A stretch of DNA of 64,000 nucleotides from Nioella sp965215655 (GTDB lineage: Bacteria; Pseudomonadota; Alphaproteobacteria; Rhodobacterales; Rhodobacteraceae), in contig NZ_OZ244111.1 in NCBI RefSeq assembly GCF_965215655.1, positions 1,736,001-1,800,000 on the forward strand, written 5' to 3'. The first letter of the stretch is position 1. Every line of letters begins with the position of its first letter. This document shows positions 38,458 through 46,724 of this stretch, in pieces. Position numbers and translations under genes: made by a program. A model generated the notes under the pieces. It saw only the letters and a program-made list of their open reading frames with translations, had not been told where the DNA came from and did not search any database.

Positions 38458-39100
38458 GGCGGCTTTCCTCCTGGGCTTCCCAATGCGTGACGGCCTGAAC
38501 AACCTCTCGCCAATGGGCGCTTTTCAGCCGGGAATGAATGGCTTGCGGCGAGACCCCAAGCGCATCTGCAAGGTCCTTCAGGGTCGGGGTCGACGGCGGA
38601 AGGAAGTGCATCATGGCTTCGGCCTGTTCGCGGCTCCAGTCTTGCACTTCCCGGTCAAGCAGAACGGCAATGCCTTTGTGGAGATACGCGGACTCACGCG
38701 CCGCGATGACGAGCTCTCGGTCCCTTGCCATGTCATCCAGGGCTTGGCCCGAGGCAATGAACGCAGGTCCAGACGCGTTTGACAGGTCGCCAACCGGCAA
38801 GGCGTCCACCTCTCCCAGGCCTATCGCAATGCGGCTTCGGGCACCGGACTGAGCGGATTTTAGGCTGGCCTGAATATAGAGCGCAGCGCGCAGGGCGCGG
38901 TGAGGTTCGCTCAGGACGATCTGCCAGCCATCGCCCCGATATCGGGTGAACCGCGGGTCATCAGCGTCGTCCCAAGCCCTGATCTCATGCGCACATGTCT
39001 TGATACGGTCAAGCGCTTGTGTCGTCCATTCAGGCGAATGATCGGTTGAGCCAATGAGGTCGCCGGTAAGGACGGCCATGGGATGGAGGGCAGTGGTCAT
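38450..39100 (-). CDS. SatD-like protein: degenerate class III cyclase fold plus C-terminal helix-turn-helix
   Basis: This is a 216-residue protein. Residues 8-125 read like a class III nucleotidyl cyclase homology domain: VLTGDLIGST with D14, RYRGDGWQIVL with D57 (the two metal-ligand positions), SRIAIGLGEV, and GPAFIASGQALDDMA, where catalytic cyclases have N and R. Those last two residues are missing, so cyclase activity is doubtful. Residues 172-195 form an HTH (TLKDLADALGVSPQAIHSRL). Twin 20-bp palindromes lie immediately upstream, suggesting autoregulation. It is coupled to the DUF3307 gene. The SatD name is a family guess. Confidence 0.7.
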   Translation of the reverse strand: MTTALHPMAVLTGDLIGSTDHSPEWTTQALDRIKTCAHEIRAWDDADDPRFTRYRGDGWQIVLSEPHRALRAALYIQASLKSAQSGARSRIAIGLGEVDALPVGDLSNASGPAFIASGQALDDMARDRELVIAARESAYLHKGIAVLLDREVQDWSREQAEAMMHFLPPSTPTLKDLADALGVSPQAIHSRLKSAHWREVVQAVTHWEAQEESRHD

Positions 39101-39102
39101 GA

Positions 39103-39122
39103 ATCAAGCCATATGACTTGAT
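39103..39122 (-). promoter_or_regulatory. Operator-like palindrome 1 upstream of the SatD-like gene
   Basis: ATCAAG-CCATATGA-CTTGAT is palindromic at 18 of 20 positions and ends 2 bp before the SatD-like start codon. On the minus strand TTGATT and TATGGC (17-bp spacer) could be the promoter, which would place this palindrome over the -10. Confidence 0.75.
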
Positions 39123-39131
39123 ATCCCAAAA

Positions 39132-39151
39132 ATCAAGCCAAAAGACTTGAT
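39132..39151 (-). promoter_or_regulatory. Operator-like palindrome 2 upstream of the SatD-like gene
   Basis: ATCAAG-CCAAAAGA-CTTGAT matches palindrome 1 at 18 of 20 positions, with centres 29 bp apart. It covers the probable -35 and ends 1 bp before the stop codon of the upstream SufT-like gene, so almost the whole 52-bp gap is operator. Confidence 0.75.
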
Positions 39152-39152
39152 G

Positions 39153-39506
39153 TCACATGAAGCCAAGTTCCAGCCGGGCCTCGTCCGACATCATCTCCAT
39201 GCCCCAGGGCGGATCCCAGGTGATCTCGACATTCACCGTTTTGACCCCGGCCACCGGCAGAATGGCATCGGCCAGCCAGCCGGGCATTTCACCGGCCACG
39301 GGGCAGCCCGGCGCGGTCAGGGTCATGGTCACCTCGACCTCGTTCTCGGCGCTGATCTCGACCGTGTAGACGAGGCCCAGGTCATAGATATTGACTGGGA
39401 TTTCAGGGTCATAGACCGTGCGGCAGGCTTCGACGATCGCATCGTAGAGAGGATGATCGGTCGAAGATGGTTTGATGAGGGGCGCCCCCTCCAGCTGCTC
39501 TTGCAT
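39153..39506 (-). CDS. MIP18/SufT family Fe-S assembly protein (DUF59)
   Basis: This 117-residue protein has the MIP18 core: VYDPEIPVNIYDLGLVYTVEI, then TMTLTAPGCPVAGEMPGWLADAI with the conserved cysteine in APGCP, and WDPPWGMEMMSDEARLELGF. SufT-type proteins assist Fe-S cluster maturation. ATG 39506 was chosen; an in-frame TTG at 39545 would add 13 residues. It lies upstream of the SatD-like gene, not in a suf operon. Confidence 0.9.
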   Translation of the reverse strand: MQEQLEGAPLIKPSSTDHPLYDAIVEACRTVYDPEIPVNIYDLGLVYTVEISAENEVEVTMTLTAPGCPVAGEMPGWLADAILPVAGVKTVNVEITWDPPWGMEMMSDEARLELGFM

Positions 39507-39603
39507 TTGCGTGCCATCCGGCTTGGAAAACCAATTGTTGAGCAAAGATATAAGGAAAGCACCCCCAGAGGTCCAGAGCCGCCAGCCAATCCCGTCCGTT
39601 CAT

Positions 39604-39630
39604 CTTGGCAAAAATACCTCCGCCGGAGGC
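39604..39630 (+). repeat. Intergenic module, part A (copy 4)
   Basis: CTTGGCAAAAATACCTC followed by CGCCGGAGGC (hairpin-prone, CCTCCG-CCGGAGG). It is related to copies at 24025 and, on the minus strand, 14877 and 32417. It lies in the 274-bp gap between the SufT-like start and the rimK-type stop; apart from modules A and B I see nothing else there. Confidence 0.7.
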
Positions 39631-39751
39631 ATCCTGTCCTCACCACCATCACATCCGACCGGCCAGAAGCGCAGGTCTCGCAGATGTTCCGTGGCAACGC
39701 GGCATGACGAGGCCTCCGGCGTCAGCCGGGGGTTGAGGAGGGCCGCTCACG

Positions 39752-39779
39752 GGTCGACGCCAAGAGGCGGCGAAACACC
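39752..39779 (+). repeat. Intergenic module, part B (copy 3)
   Basis: GGTCGACGCC-aag-AGGCGGCGAAACACC lies 1 bp beyond the stop of the rimK-type gene. It shares GTCGACGCC and AGGCGGCGAAA with 14724-14752 and 24111-24134. Confidence 0.75.
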
Positions 39780-39780
39780 C

Positions 39781-41172
39781 CTATTTTCCCTTGCGCTTGC
39801 GGGCAGGCGTCGGGCGCACCTTCTTCTCTATGGCATCGAAAAGATGCGCGGCGATGTTCTTGCCGGTCGCCTTTTCCACGCCTTCGAAACCGGGAGAGCT
39901 GTTGACTTCCAGCACCTTGGGGCCGTCCGAAGCGCGCAACAGGTCCACCCCGGCCATCCCGAGGCCGAACACCCGGGCAGACCGCAGCGCCGCCTCCCGT
40001 TCCTCCTTGCTGATCCGCACCGCCTTTGCAGTGCCGCCCTGGTGCAGGTTGGACCGGAAATCATCCCCCGCCGCGCTGCGTTTCATCGCAGCGACCACCT
40101 TGCCGTCGATCACGAGGCAGCGAATGTCCTCGCCCGCGGCTTCCTTGACAAAATCCTGCACGAGGAAATTGGCCTTGAGACCCCGGAACGCGTCGATCAC
40201 CGATTGCGCGGCCTTGCGGGTTTCCGCCAGAACCACGCCTTTGCCTTGCGTGCTTTCCAGCAGTTTCACGATCAGCGGCGCGGTGCCCACGAGGCCAATC
40301 AGGTTGCCGGTGTCCTTGGGCGAGGCCGCGAAGGCGGTGCGTGGCATCCCGATCCGGTGACGGGCCAGCAACTGGTGGGCGTGGAGCTTGTCGCGGCTCG
40401 CCGTGATCCCCGCACTGCCGTTCACGCAAAATGTGCCGAGCGTTTCGAACTGGCGCAGAACGGCGGTGCCATAGGCGGTCACCGAGGCCCCGATGCGCGG
40501 GATCACGGCGTCATAGCGGGGCAGGCGGGCGCCGTCATAGTGGACCTCCGGCGCCAGCGAATTGATTGCCATGTAGCAGCGCGTCGTGTCGATGACCTCG
40601 ATCGTGTGGCCACGTTCCTCGCCCTCATCGACCAGCCTGCGGGTGGAATAATTGTTCTCCCGGCTCAGCACGGCGATGCGCAGCGCGCGTTTCGGGGCCG
40701 AGGTCTTGACCTTGGCGGAATGATAGACGTCATAGCTCAGCAGCGGCTGACAACAGCTTTCCGTCGGGCTGACGATCCAGTCGGGCTGAAGCGCCTGCCG
40801 TCCCAACAGCATGCGATAGGCCATATTGGTGCGGTCGGTCAGGGTCACCTCGATTGGCACGCGCTGCCCGCCGATATCGAGCTCGGTCTCGATCACATAG
40901 CGTTGTTCGGTCTCGCCATTGGACGAAGTCACCTCGCGCCGGTCCCGCAGCGCGGCGGAACAGGCGATGGTGATATCGGTGCGCCCCGGCACCGGATGCA
41001 CGGCAAAGCGCACCTTCGGTTTGCTGGCCGAGCCGAAGGTTTCGATATCGAAGGCGTGCAGCGCCGAGGTCTTGGCCCCGGTGTCGACCTTGGCTTTCAG
41101 CGCGGGCAGTCCGAGGCCGGGAAGGCTCAGCCACTCTTCCCACCCAAGACGAAGGGACTCTTCTGCAGTCAT
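39781..41172 (-). CDS. Fusion of RimB-like retropepsin-type protease domain with RimK-like ATP-grasp ligase
   Basis: This is a 463-residue protein. Residues 1-155 form the RimB/ATP-dependent zinc-protease domain: D30-T31-G32 in KAKVDTGAKTSALHA, an aspartyl-protease-like motif, then TDRTNMAYRMLLGRQAL. Residues 165-450 are RimK-like ATP-grasp: RENNYSTRRLVDEGEERGH, PLIVKLLESTQGKGVVL, VQDFVKEAAGEDIRCLVIDG, AGVDLLRASDGPKVLEVNSSPGFEG. RimK adds glutamates to ribosomal protein S6, and RimB is proposed to trim them. Having both in one chain implies coordinated modification and removal. It has a basic C-terminal tail and is divergent from tgt. Confidence 0.92.
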   Translation of the reverse strand: MTAEESLRLGWEEWLSLPGLGLPALKAKVDTGAKTSALHAFDIETFGSASKPKVRFAVHPVPGRTDITIACSAALRDRREVTSSNGETEQRYVIETELDIGGQRVPIEVTLTDRTNMAYRMLLGRQALQPDWIVSPTESCCQPLLSYDVYHSAKVKTSAPKRALRIAVLSRENNYSTRRLVDEGEERGHTIEVIDTTRCYMAINSLAPEVHYDGARLPRYDAVIPRIGASVTAYGTAVLRQFETLGTFCVNGSAGITASRDKLHAHQLLARHRIGMPRTAFAASPKDTGNLIGLVGTAPLIVKLLESTQGKGVVLAETRKAAQSVIDAFRGLKANFLVQDFVKEAAGEDIRCLVIDGKVVAAMKRSAAGDDFRSNLHQGGTAKAVRISKEEREAALRSARVFGLGMAGVDLLRASDGPKVLEVNSSPGFEGVEKATGKNIAAHLFDAIEKKVRPTPARKRKGK

Positions 41173-41245
41173 TTCATGGGTCCTCTCTTGGCATCGCGGA
41201 TATTTCGCCTATGACAGTCGCCTGTCCAAAGCAATGGGTGACGAC

Positions 41246-42376
41246 ATGACAGGCCGGTTTGACTTTTCGGTGACAGCAACCAGCGGCAAGGCCCGCCGGG
41301 GGGTAATCTCGACCCCGCGTGGACAGATTCGCACACCTGCCTTCATGCCCGTGGGCACGGCGGCGACCGTGAAGGCGATGATGCCCGAAAGCGTGGCCGC
41401 AACGGGCGCCGACATTCTGCTTGGCAACACCTATCACCTGATGCTGCGCCCCACGGCGGAGCGGATCGACCGGTTGGGCGGGCTGCACCGCTTCATGAAC
41501 TGGGAGAAGCCGATTCTGACCGACTCGGGCGGTTTCCAGGTGATGAGCCTTGCCGATCTGCGCAAGCTGACCGAGGAGGGGGTCACCTTCCGCAGCCATG
41601 TGGACGGCTCGCGCCACATGTTGACCCCGGAACGCTCGATGGAGATTCAGCGGCTCCTGGGCTCTGATATCGTCATGTGCTTCGATGAATGCCCGGCGCT
41701 GCCTGCCGACCGGGACCGGATCGCCGGGTCCATGCGCCTGTCGATGAGATGGGCGCAGCGCAGCCGCGACGCGTTCGGCGACCGCCCGGGCCACGCGCTT
41801 TTCGGCATCATGCAGGGCGGGCTGGAACAGGATCTGCGCGAGGAGAGTGCCGAGGCGTTGAAAGAGATCGGGTTCGAGGGCTATGCCGTGGGCGGCCTTG
41901 CCGTGGGCGAGGGGCAGGAGGCAATGTTCACCTGTCTCGACTACGCGCCCGATTTCCTGCCCGAGGACAAGCCGCGCTACCTGATGGGCGTTGGCAAACC
42001 CGACGATATCGTCGGGGCCGTAAAACGCGGGATCGACATGATGGATTGCGTTCTGCCAAGCCGATCGGGGCGCACCGGGCAGGCCTTCACCCGGCGCGGC
42101 GTGGTAAATATCAAGAATGCCCGCCACCAGGACGACCCGCGCCCGCTGGACGAACACTGCACCTGCCCCGCCTGCACCGGCTATTCCCGCGCCTATCTGC
42201 ACCATGTCTTCCGCGCGAAGGAAATCATCAGCTCCATGCTGTTGACCTGGCACAATCTGCATTACTTCCAGGAGCTTATGCAGGACATGCGCGATGCCAT
42301 CGAAGCCGACAGGTTCGACGCATTCGAAACCGCCTTCCATGCTGCGCGCGCGGAAGGCGATATCGAACCGCTCTGA
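41246..42376 (+). CDS. tgt: tRNA-guanine transglycosylase (queuosine)
   Basis: This 376-residue TIM-barrel enzyme has the TDSGGFQVMSL loop (active-site Asp), GIDMMDCVLPSRSGRTGQ (nucleophile Asp region) and the zinc site CTCPACTGYSRAYLHH. It exchanges guanine 34 for preQ1 in tRNA-Asp, Asn, His and Tyr; two tRNA-Asp genes lie later in this window. ATG 41246 was chosen over ATG 41234 because GGGTGA precedes it. The stop is 6 bp from that of the convergent secreted-protein gene. Confidence 0.97.
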   Translation: MTGRFDFSVTATSGKARRGVISTPRGQIRTPAFMPVGTAATVKAMMPESVAATGADILLGNTYHLMLRPTAERIDRLGGLHRFMNWEKPILTDSGGFQVMSLADLRKLTEEGVTFRSHVDGSRHMLTPERSMEIQRLLGSDIVMCFDECPALPADRDRIAGSMRLSMRWAQRSRDAFGDRPGHALFGIMQGGLEQDLREESAEALKEIGFEGYAVGGLAVGEGQEAMFTCLDYAPDFLPEDKPRYLMGVGKPDDIVGAVKRGIDMMDCVLPSRSGRTGQAFTRRGVVNIKNARHQDDPRPLDEHCTCPACTGYSRAYLHHVFRAKEIISSMLLTWHNLHYFQELMQDMRDAIEADRFDAFETAFHAARAEGDIEPL

Positions 42377-42382
42377 TCCGCC

Positions 42383-43891
42383 TCAGCGGGTCGCTGACCA
42401 GCCGCTGTCGTAGGGCGTACCCGGTCCACGATTGAACATGCCGGTGATCTCGCCGCCCGAGAGGGTGCCGACATAGTGCTGTGTTCCGCGTTCGCGATAG
42501 AACTGTACTTCGCCCGTCACGGGATCGAACTGAACGTTCTGGAGGATTTCCTCGAAGTCGTTCACGTTGAACCGCACCGTCGCGGACCAGCCGTTCGCGT
42601 GTCGGTCGAAGGTCAGCGTGCCGCCGTAGCCAAAGGAGTCGATGGTCCAGGCCCCTTCCAGGATAGACGCGTTGTCGCCGGGCTGGTCATGGGGCGTACC
42701 AGCCCCGGGAGGGTTTTCAAGATCACCCCCCAAACGCGTCGCACCGAACCGGAAGCCTTCGTTGTTGACGATTTCCAGTCGGTTTCCGGTCAGGGTGGCG
42801 TAGTCGGTGTAACCGTGGCTCCAGGTCAGGGTGTAGGTGCCGTTTGCGTCAGGACCGGTCCAGGTCATCGTGTTGACACCATCATGCCCGGTCCCATTCG
42901 CGTTGATCGTGATCGGGAGGCTGATCGCCTCCCAGTACCATTGCCCCGCGAGACTGGCACCTTGTGTGAAGCCCCCGGTTCCGGTGCCCCCGCTCGACCC
43001 CGTCGCAAAGGTTTCCATATACAATGTGCCCTGGCAGTCAGAGCCTGAATAGCTGCCGACCCAGATGTCGACACGGCCCTCGAGACCCGACGTAAGAGTG
43101 ACGCGCGGGTCCAGATTGCCGTTGCTGTCATCGTCGAAGAACCACATGCCGCGGGCGGAATTGATCAACAGGGTGGAGTCGCACGTGCTCTCGACATCGA
43201 GCACAAGGTCATAGCCCACCATCCCCGACAACATCAGCGACGCCGTCGGCATCGCGGCCGCATAACCAGTGCCCGGAATGCCGCAGGAAGACAGTGCCGT
43301 TCCGCCAGTTGCAGTAATGGGCAGACTGTGGCGCGTGGAGAGCTGTTGGCCGGTCATCGCATAGCTCGGCCCGGGTCGGGACGGGTCTGGGCAACCCACG
43401 CCGGTAGAGCCTGCACCGCCGCCGCCCGAACTCAGGAACGTCTCCAGCGTCAGCGTGGCATCGCAGTACTGGCCATTGTAGCTGCCGACCCAGACATCGA
43501 CCCTACCGTTCAATGCGCTGGCCCCGCGCAGATTGAGGCGCGGGTCGAGGTTGCCGTTGCTGTCGTCGTCGAAATGCCATTGGGCATCGGCCGTGTTGAC
43601 CAAAAGTGTCGCGTCGCAGGCGCTGACAACGTCAAGCAAAAGGTCATACCGATTCATTCCGGACAAATAGAAGGTGAAGTCCGGCGCGGTCGTGACATAT
43701 CCCACGCCCGGCTGCGGGCAGGTCCGCAGATCATTCTGACCGCCCGCAACCACGTTGAACGAGTCTGGACTGTATAGCTGGTCTCCGGTCAGGCTATAGG
43801 TCGTCCCGGTCAAGCTATAGGTGGGGCAGGCGTTGGCCCCCGTGGCCAGGGCAAGCCCGGCAATAAAGCTTGTAAGAAATACACGCTGCAT
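42383..43891 (-). CDS. Secreted protein with two PPC-like repeat domains (paralogue A)
   Basis: This 502-residue protein has signal MQRVFLTSFIAGLALATGANA. Two repeats (about 20-155 and 175-305) share CD(A/S)TLL(V/I)N, FDDDSNGNLDPR and GRVD(V/I)WVGSY, resembling bacterial pre-peptidase C-terminal beta-sandwich modules. Two further lipocalin-like modules follow (GQWYWEAISLPITINANG... and GAWTIDSFGYGGTLTFDRH...). The Ser/Gly-rich linkers between domains fit an exported protein. Function unknown. GAGGGAGGAA precedes ATG 43891. The repeat and C-terminal module also occur in the protein at 46725-48053. Confidence 0.82.
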   Translation of the reverse strand: MQRVFLTSFIAGLALATGANACPTYSLTGTTYSLTGDQLYSPDSFNVVAGGQNDLRTCPQPGVGYVTTAPDFTFYLSGMNRYDLLLDVVSACDATLLVNTADAQWHFDDDSNGNLDPRLNLRGASALNGRVDVWVGSYNGQYCDATLTLETFLSSGGGGAGSTGVGCPDPSRPGPSYAMTGQQLSTRHSLPITATGGTALSSCGIPGTGYAAAMPTASLMLSGMVGYDLVLDVESTCDSTLLINSARGMWFFDDDSNGNLDPRVTLTSGLEGRVDIWVGSYSGSDCQGTLYMETFATGSSGGTGTGGFTQGASLAGQWYWEAISLPITINANGTGHDGVNTMTWTGPDANGTYTLTWSHGYTDYATLTGNRLEIVNNEGFRFGATRLGGDLENPPGAGTPHDQPGDNASILEGAWTIDSFGYGGTLTFDRHANGWSATVRFNVNDFEEILQNVQFDPVTGEVQFYRERGTQHYVGTLSGGEITGMFNRGPGTPYDSGWSATR

Positions 43892-45344
43892 TTGTTCCTC
43901 CCTCTCTGCAATTGACGACGGCAATTATCGAGGGAAATCGCTTATTGTCCTTGATTCAGAACAAGCCAGTCGCAACGCGTAGGATTGGCCTGAGAAACAG
44001 GGTGTTGCGGTTTGGCTTGCTTGGCGTATCCGGGCCGCCGTGCTAGCAGACATCAGGCAGATCGTTGAAACGAAAGGTGGATGCCTTGGACGAAGCACGG
44101 GGGCAAAGCCTGGTTGAAACCCGCAGCGACAAGCTGTTGCCGGGGCTGACCATTGCCCTTATCGGACTGCTCTACCTGCTGACCTTCCCGCAGAATTTCA
44201 CCGAAGGGGAGGACGCGGTCTATTACGTCGATCGCGTATCGGGCGGGGTTGCCCAATGGCATCCGAACCACCTGATCTATGAGCCTTTGATGCAAGGCCT
44301 CACAGGCGTGGCTCAGGCGGTCTGGCCGGGGGCGACGGCGCTGGCTGTGATGCAGGTGGCAAGCCTGATTGCAGCGTTGTGGACTCTGGCTCTGGTCTGG
44401 AAGATTGCGCGGCTGGCGGGTGGTGGGCTGGCCGGGGCATCTGGCGCGGTATGGCTGTTGGCGGGCTGTTTTGCCTTCTGGCTTTATGGCATGTATCCCG
44501 ACACCTACACGCTACCCTTGCCCTTCGTTCTGGCCAGCTTTCTGGCCATTTGGCAGGTCGGGTGGGAACAGTCCGGCCCCCGTGCCGTGATCCTTGCGGC
44601 GTTTCTGGCGGGCATCGCCACGCTGATCCATCAAAGCCATGTGTTTCTGGCGGTGCCTGCGCTGGTCATGCTGATCTCTGCGCGCAGGATCGGGGCGGCG
44701 GTCCTGTGGCTGGCGGTGTTTGGCGCGGTGGTCGGGGCGGTTTATCTCTGGGCCGGGTGGGTCTTGCTGGGGCATCGGACGATCGGCGAGCTGATCCTCT
44801 GGGCCAAGGGCTACGCTGCTGACGGGCTTTGGACGCCGCTCTCGGTCCTGGCTCCGGTCAAGGCGCTGATCGGGCTTGGGACCGCTATTTGGTCGAGCCT
44901 GTTTCTCTTTGCCTCTCCAGAGGCCGCAGGCGTGCTGGAGCGGGTGTTCGCGGGCCGTCAACTGGTGGAGGAAACTCATTTCGCTGAAACCGGACTTGCG
45001 TTCGGGTTCTGGCCCCTGCTGCTGTTGACTGTGCTCAGCGTTCTGGCCATTGGCGCATTGTCGGTCAGGGCCTTGCTGCGCGGGGGCAGGGCGTTGACGC
45101 CCGGCTTTGGGCCGCTTCTGATACTGCATGCGGGCACTTATGCGCTTGTCGCCACGATCTGGGAACCCACGAACAAGGAATTCTGGATCGTCGTGCTGCC
45201 GTTTCTGGCCCTGCTTGTCGTGCTTCGGTTGCCACCTGTCCAAGGCGTTCAGCGGGTGCTGGTGGCGGGCATCCTGGCCTTGTGGGTTGCCAACGGCGCG
45301 GGCGCGATGATGGGTTTCGCTCGGGCAGACAGCGATTACTGGCG

Positions 45345-45353
45345 CGTCACCCA
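45345..45353 (+). repeat. Target site duplication, left copy
   Basis: CGTCACCCA directly left of the IS, identical to 46404-46412. Confidence 0.95.
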
Positions 45354-46403
45354 GGCTCTGTTGCACAAATCGGTTGAAGGGCAGGCTTCCCCTTTCCCCG
45401 GACGGACTCATCCTACGGGCTCAGTGACGGGTATGCCAAGAGCGGTGTAGCGGTTGAGCACCGCGATCCGGATCTGGAGCTCAGCGACCTGCCGGTCGAA
45501 GTCTCTGGCCATCAGGCCTTGGCCAAGGAGTTTGACGCAGTGCATCTTCGTCTCTGCGCGGCTTCGTCGGTGATAGCCTGTCAGCTTTCGCCAGAGTGCC
45601 CGTCCGAGATATTTGCAGGCCCTCACGGCTTCGTTTCGCGCGATAGCACCCGCCGTAGTTGGCTTCCAGAGTTGCGCATTCTTGCGTGGTGGGATGACGG
45701 CAACGGCACCTCGAGCGGCAATCACATTGTGACATCTGCGCGTGTCATAGGCTCCGTCAGCGGTGACCGTGGCAATCTCTTGGTCGGGCGGGATCTGTGC
45801 CAGCAGGTCGGGTAACATAGGGGCGTCGCCGACGTTGCTTGTCGTGACACCGACTGCGCGGATCTCCAGTGTTTCCTCGTCCATACCAAGATGCAGCTTG
45901 CGCCAAAGGCGCTTCTTTGACCCGCCATGCTTGCGGGCATTCCACTCTCCCTCGCCCTCGGCTTTGATCCCGGTCGCATCGATCAGCAGGTGCAAAGGAC
46001 CCGTTCCTCCGCGATAAGGGATGGCGACGCTCAGGGTCTTCTGGCGGCGAGACAGAGTGCTGAAGTCCGGCACTTTCCAGTCAAGGCCTGCCAACCGCAG
46101 CAGGCTTTCGACGAACCCGGTCGTCTGGCGAAGGGGCATGCCGAACAACACCTTTATCGTGAGACAAACCTGTATCGCCGCGTCGCTGAACTCGGGTTGC
46201 CGCCCGCGCTTGCCGGTGGGTGCCGCGTGCCAGGTCATATCGGGATCAAACCAGATCGATAGCGAACCGCGCTGCTTCAGCGCCGTGTTGTACGAAGGCC
46301 AGTTCCTGGTCTTGTACGTCATAAGGGACCAACTGCTCATGCTCGCCAGCTACCACGCTGGATTCACACAGGGAATCCCTCACCCCATTTGTGCAACAAA
46401 GCC
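45354..46403. mobile_element. IS5-family insertion sequence, IS903-type, 1050 bp
   Basis: The ends are inverted repeats: GGCTCTGTTGCACAAAT on the left, and on the complement of the right end GGCTTTGTTGCACAAAT; 21 of the first 24 bases match. The GGCTTTGTTG start, the length and the 9-bp duplication are typical of the IS903 subgroup of IS5. It contains one transposase gene on the minus strand. The perfect duplication and intact transposase suggest a recent insertion (inference). Confidence 0.95.
45408..46340 (-). CDS. IS5-family transposase (IS903-type)
   Basis: This 310-residue DDE transposase begins with KTRNWPSYNTALKQRGSLSIWFD, as in IS903 transposases, and then has LLIDATGIKAEG (first Asp), VTADGAYDTRRCH (second Asp) and RSRAETKMHCVK (Glu, YREK-type region). 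The frame is intact from ATG 46340 to the stop at 45408 and fills most of the element. MTYKTRNW, six codons later, is another possible start. Confidence 0.95.
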   Translation of the reverse strand: MSSWSLMTYKTRNWPSYNTALKQRGSLSIWFDPDMTWHAAPTGKRGRQPEFSDAAIQVCLTIKVLFGMPLRQTTGFVESLLRLAGLDWKVPDFSTLSRRQKTLSVAIPYRGGTGPLHLLIDATGIKAEGEGEWNARKHGGSKKRLWRKLHLGMDEETLEIRAVGVTTSNVGDAPMLPDLLAQIPPDQEIATVTADGAYDTRRCHNVIAARGAVAVIPPRKNAQLWKPTTAGAIARNEAVRACKYLGRALWRKLTGYHRRSRAETKMHCVKLLGQGLMARDFDRQVAELQIRIAVLNRYTALGIPVTEPVG

Positions 46404-46412
46404 CGTCACCCA
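46404..46412 (+). repeat. Target site duplication, right copy
   Basis: CGTCACCCA directly right of the IS, identical to 45345-45353. Confidence 0.95.
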
Positions 46413-46724
46413 TGGGCCGCTGCTGCAAGAGGTGCGTCCCGGCGACATCGTCGTCGATGACTGCGGCTACATCTGCACGGGCTATCTGCTGCTGTTCTCT
46501 CCCGCCGAGTTGCTGCCTGCGCCTGCGCTCGACCGTGCGGCGCAGACAGGACCGGGGCGCATCCTTCTGACCTCGCGCGCCATTGCGGCGCTCGACGCCG
46601 ATCCGCCGGATGGCTGGACGGACATATCTGCTGCGCTGCAACCGATTTTCGAAACCCCGGCGCTCTCGCTGTCCGAACTCCCGCGCTGACAGGACTCCGG
46701 CCCGAACCGTCTCAGCCCCCGAGA

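Larger units (their letters stand above)
44065..46689 (+). pseudogene. Polytopic membrane protein gene (GT-C-like) disrupted by an IS903-type element
   Basis: The frame from 44065 gives 429 native residues with about ten spans and then runs into the insertion. Removing the IS and one copy of the 9-bp duplication joins 45353 to 46413 in frame: the split CAT codon continues as HGPLLQEVRPGDIVV and ends at 46689, for 521 residues. The first periplasmic loop (TFPQNFTEGEDAVYYVDRV) has an acidic ED near the start, as in GT-C glycosyltransferases of the PMT/ArnT type (weak inference). The start may be TTG 44065 or GTG 44077. Confidence 0.8.

Noticed and set aside
45345..46412. Composite transposon or larger genomic island around the IS
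   Set aside because: Only one IS copy is present, the target duplication directly abuts its ends, and the flanking halves join in frame, so nothing else was inserted.
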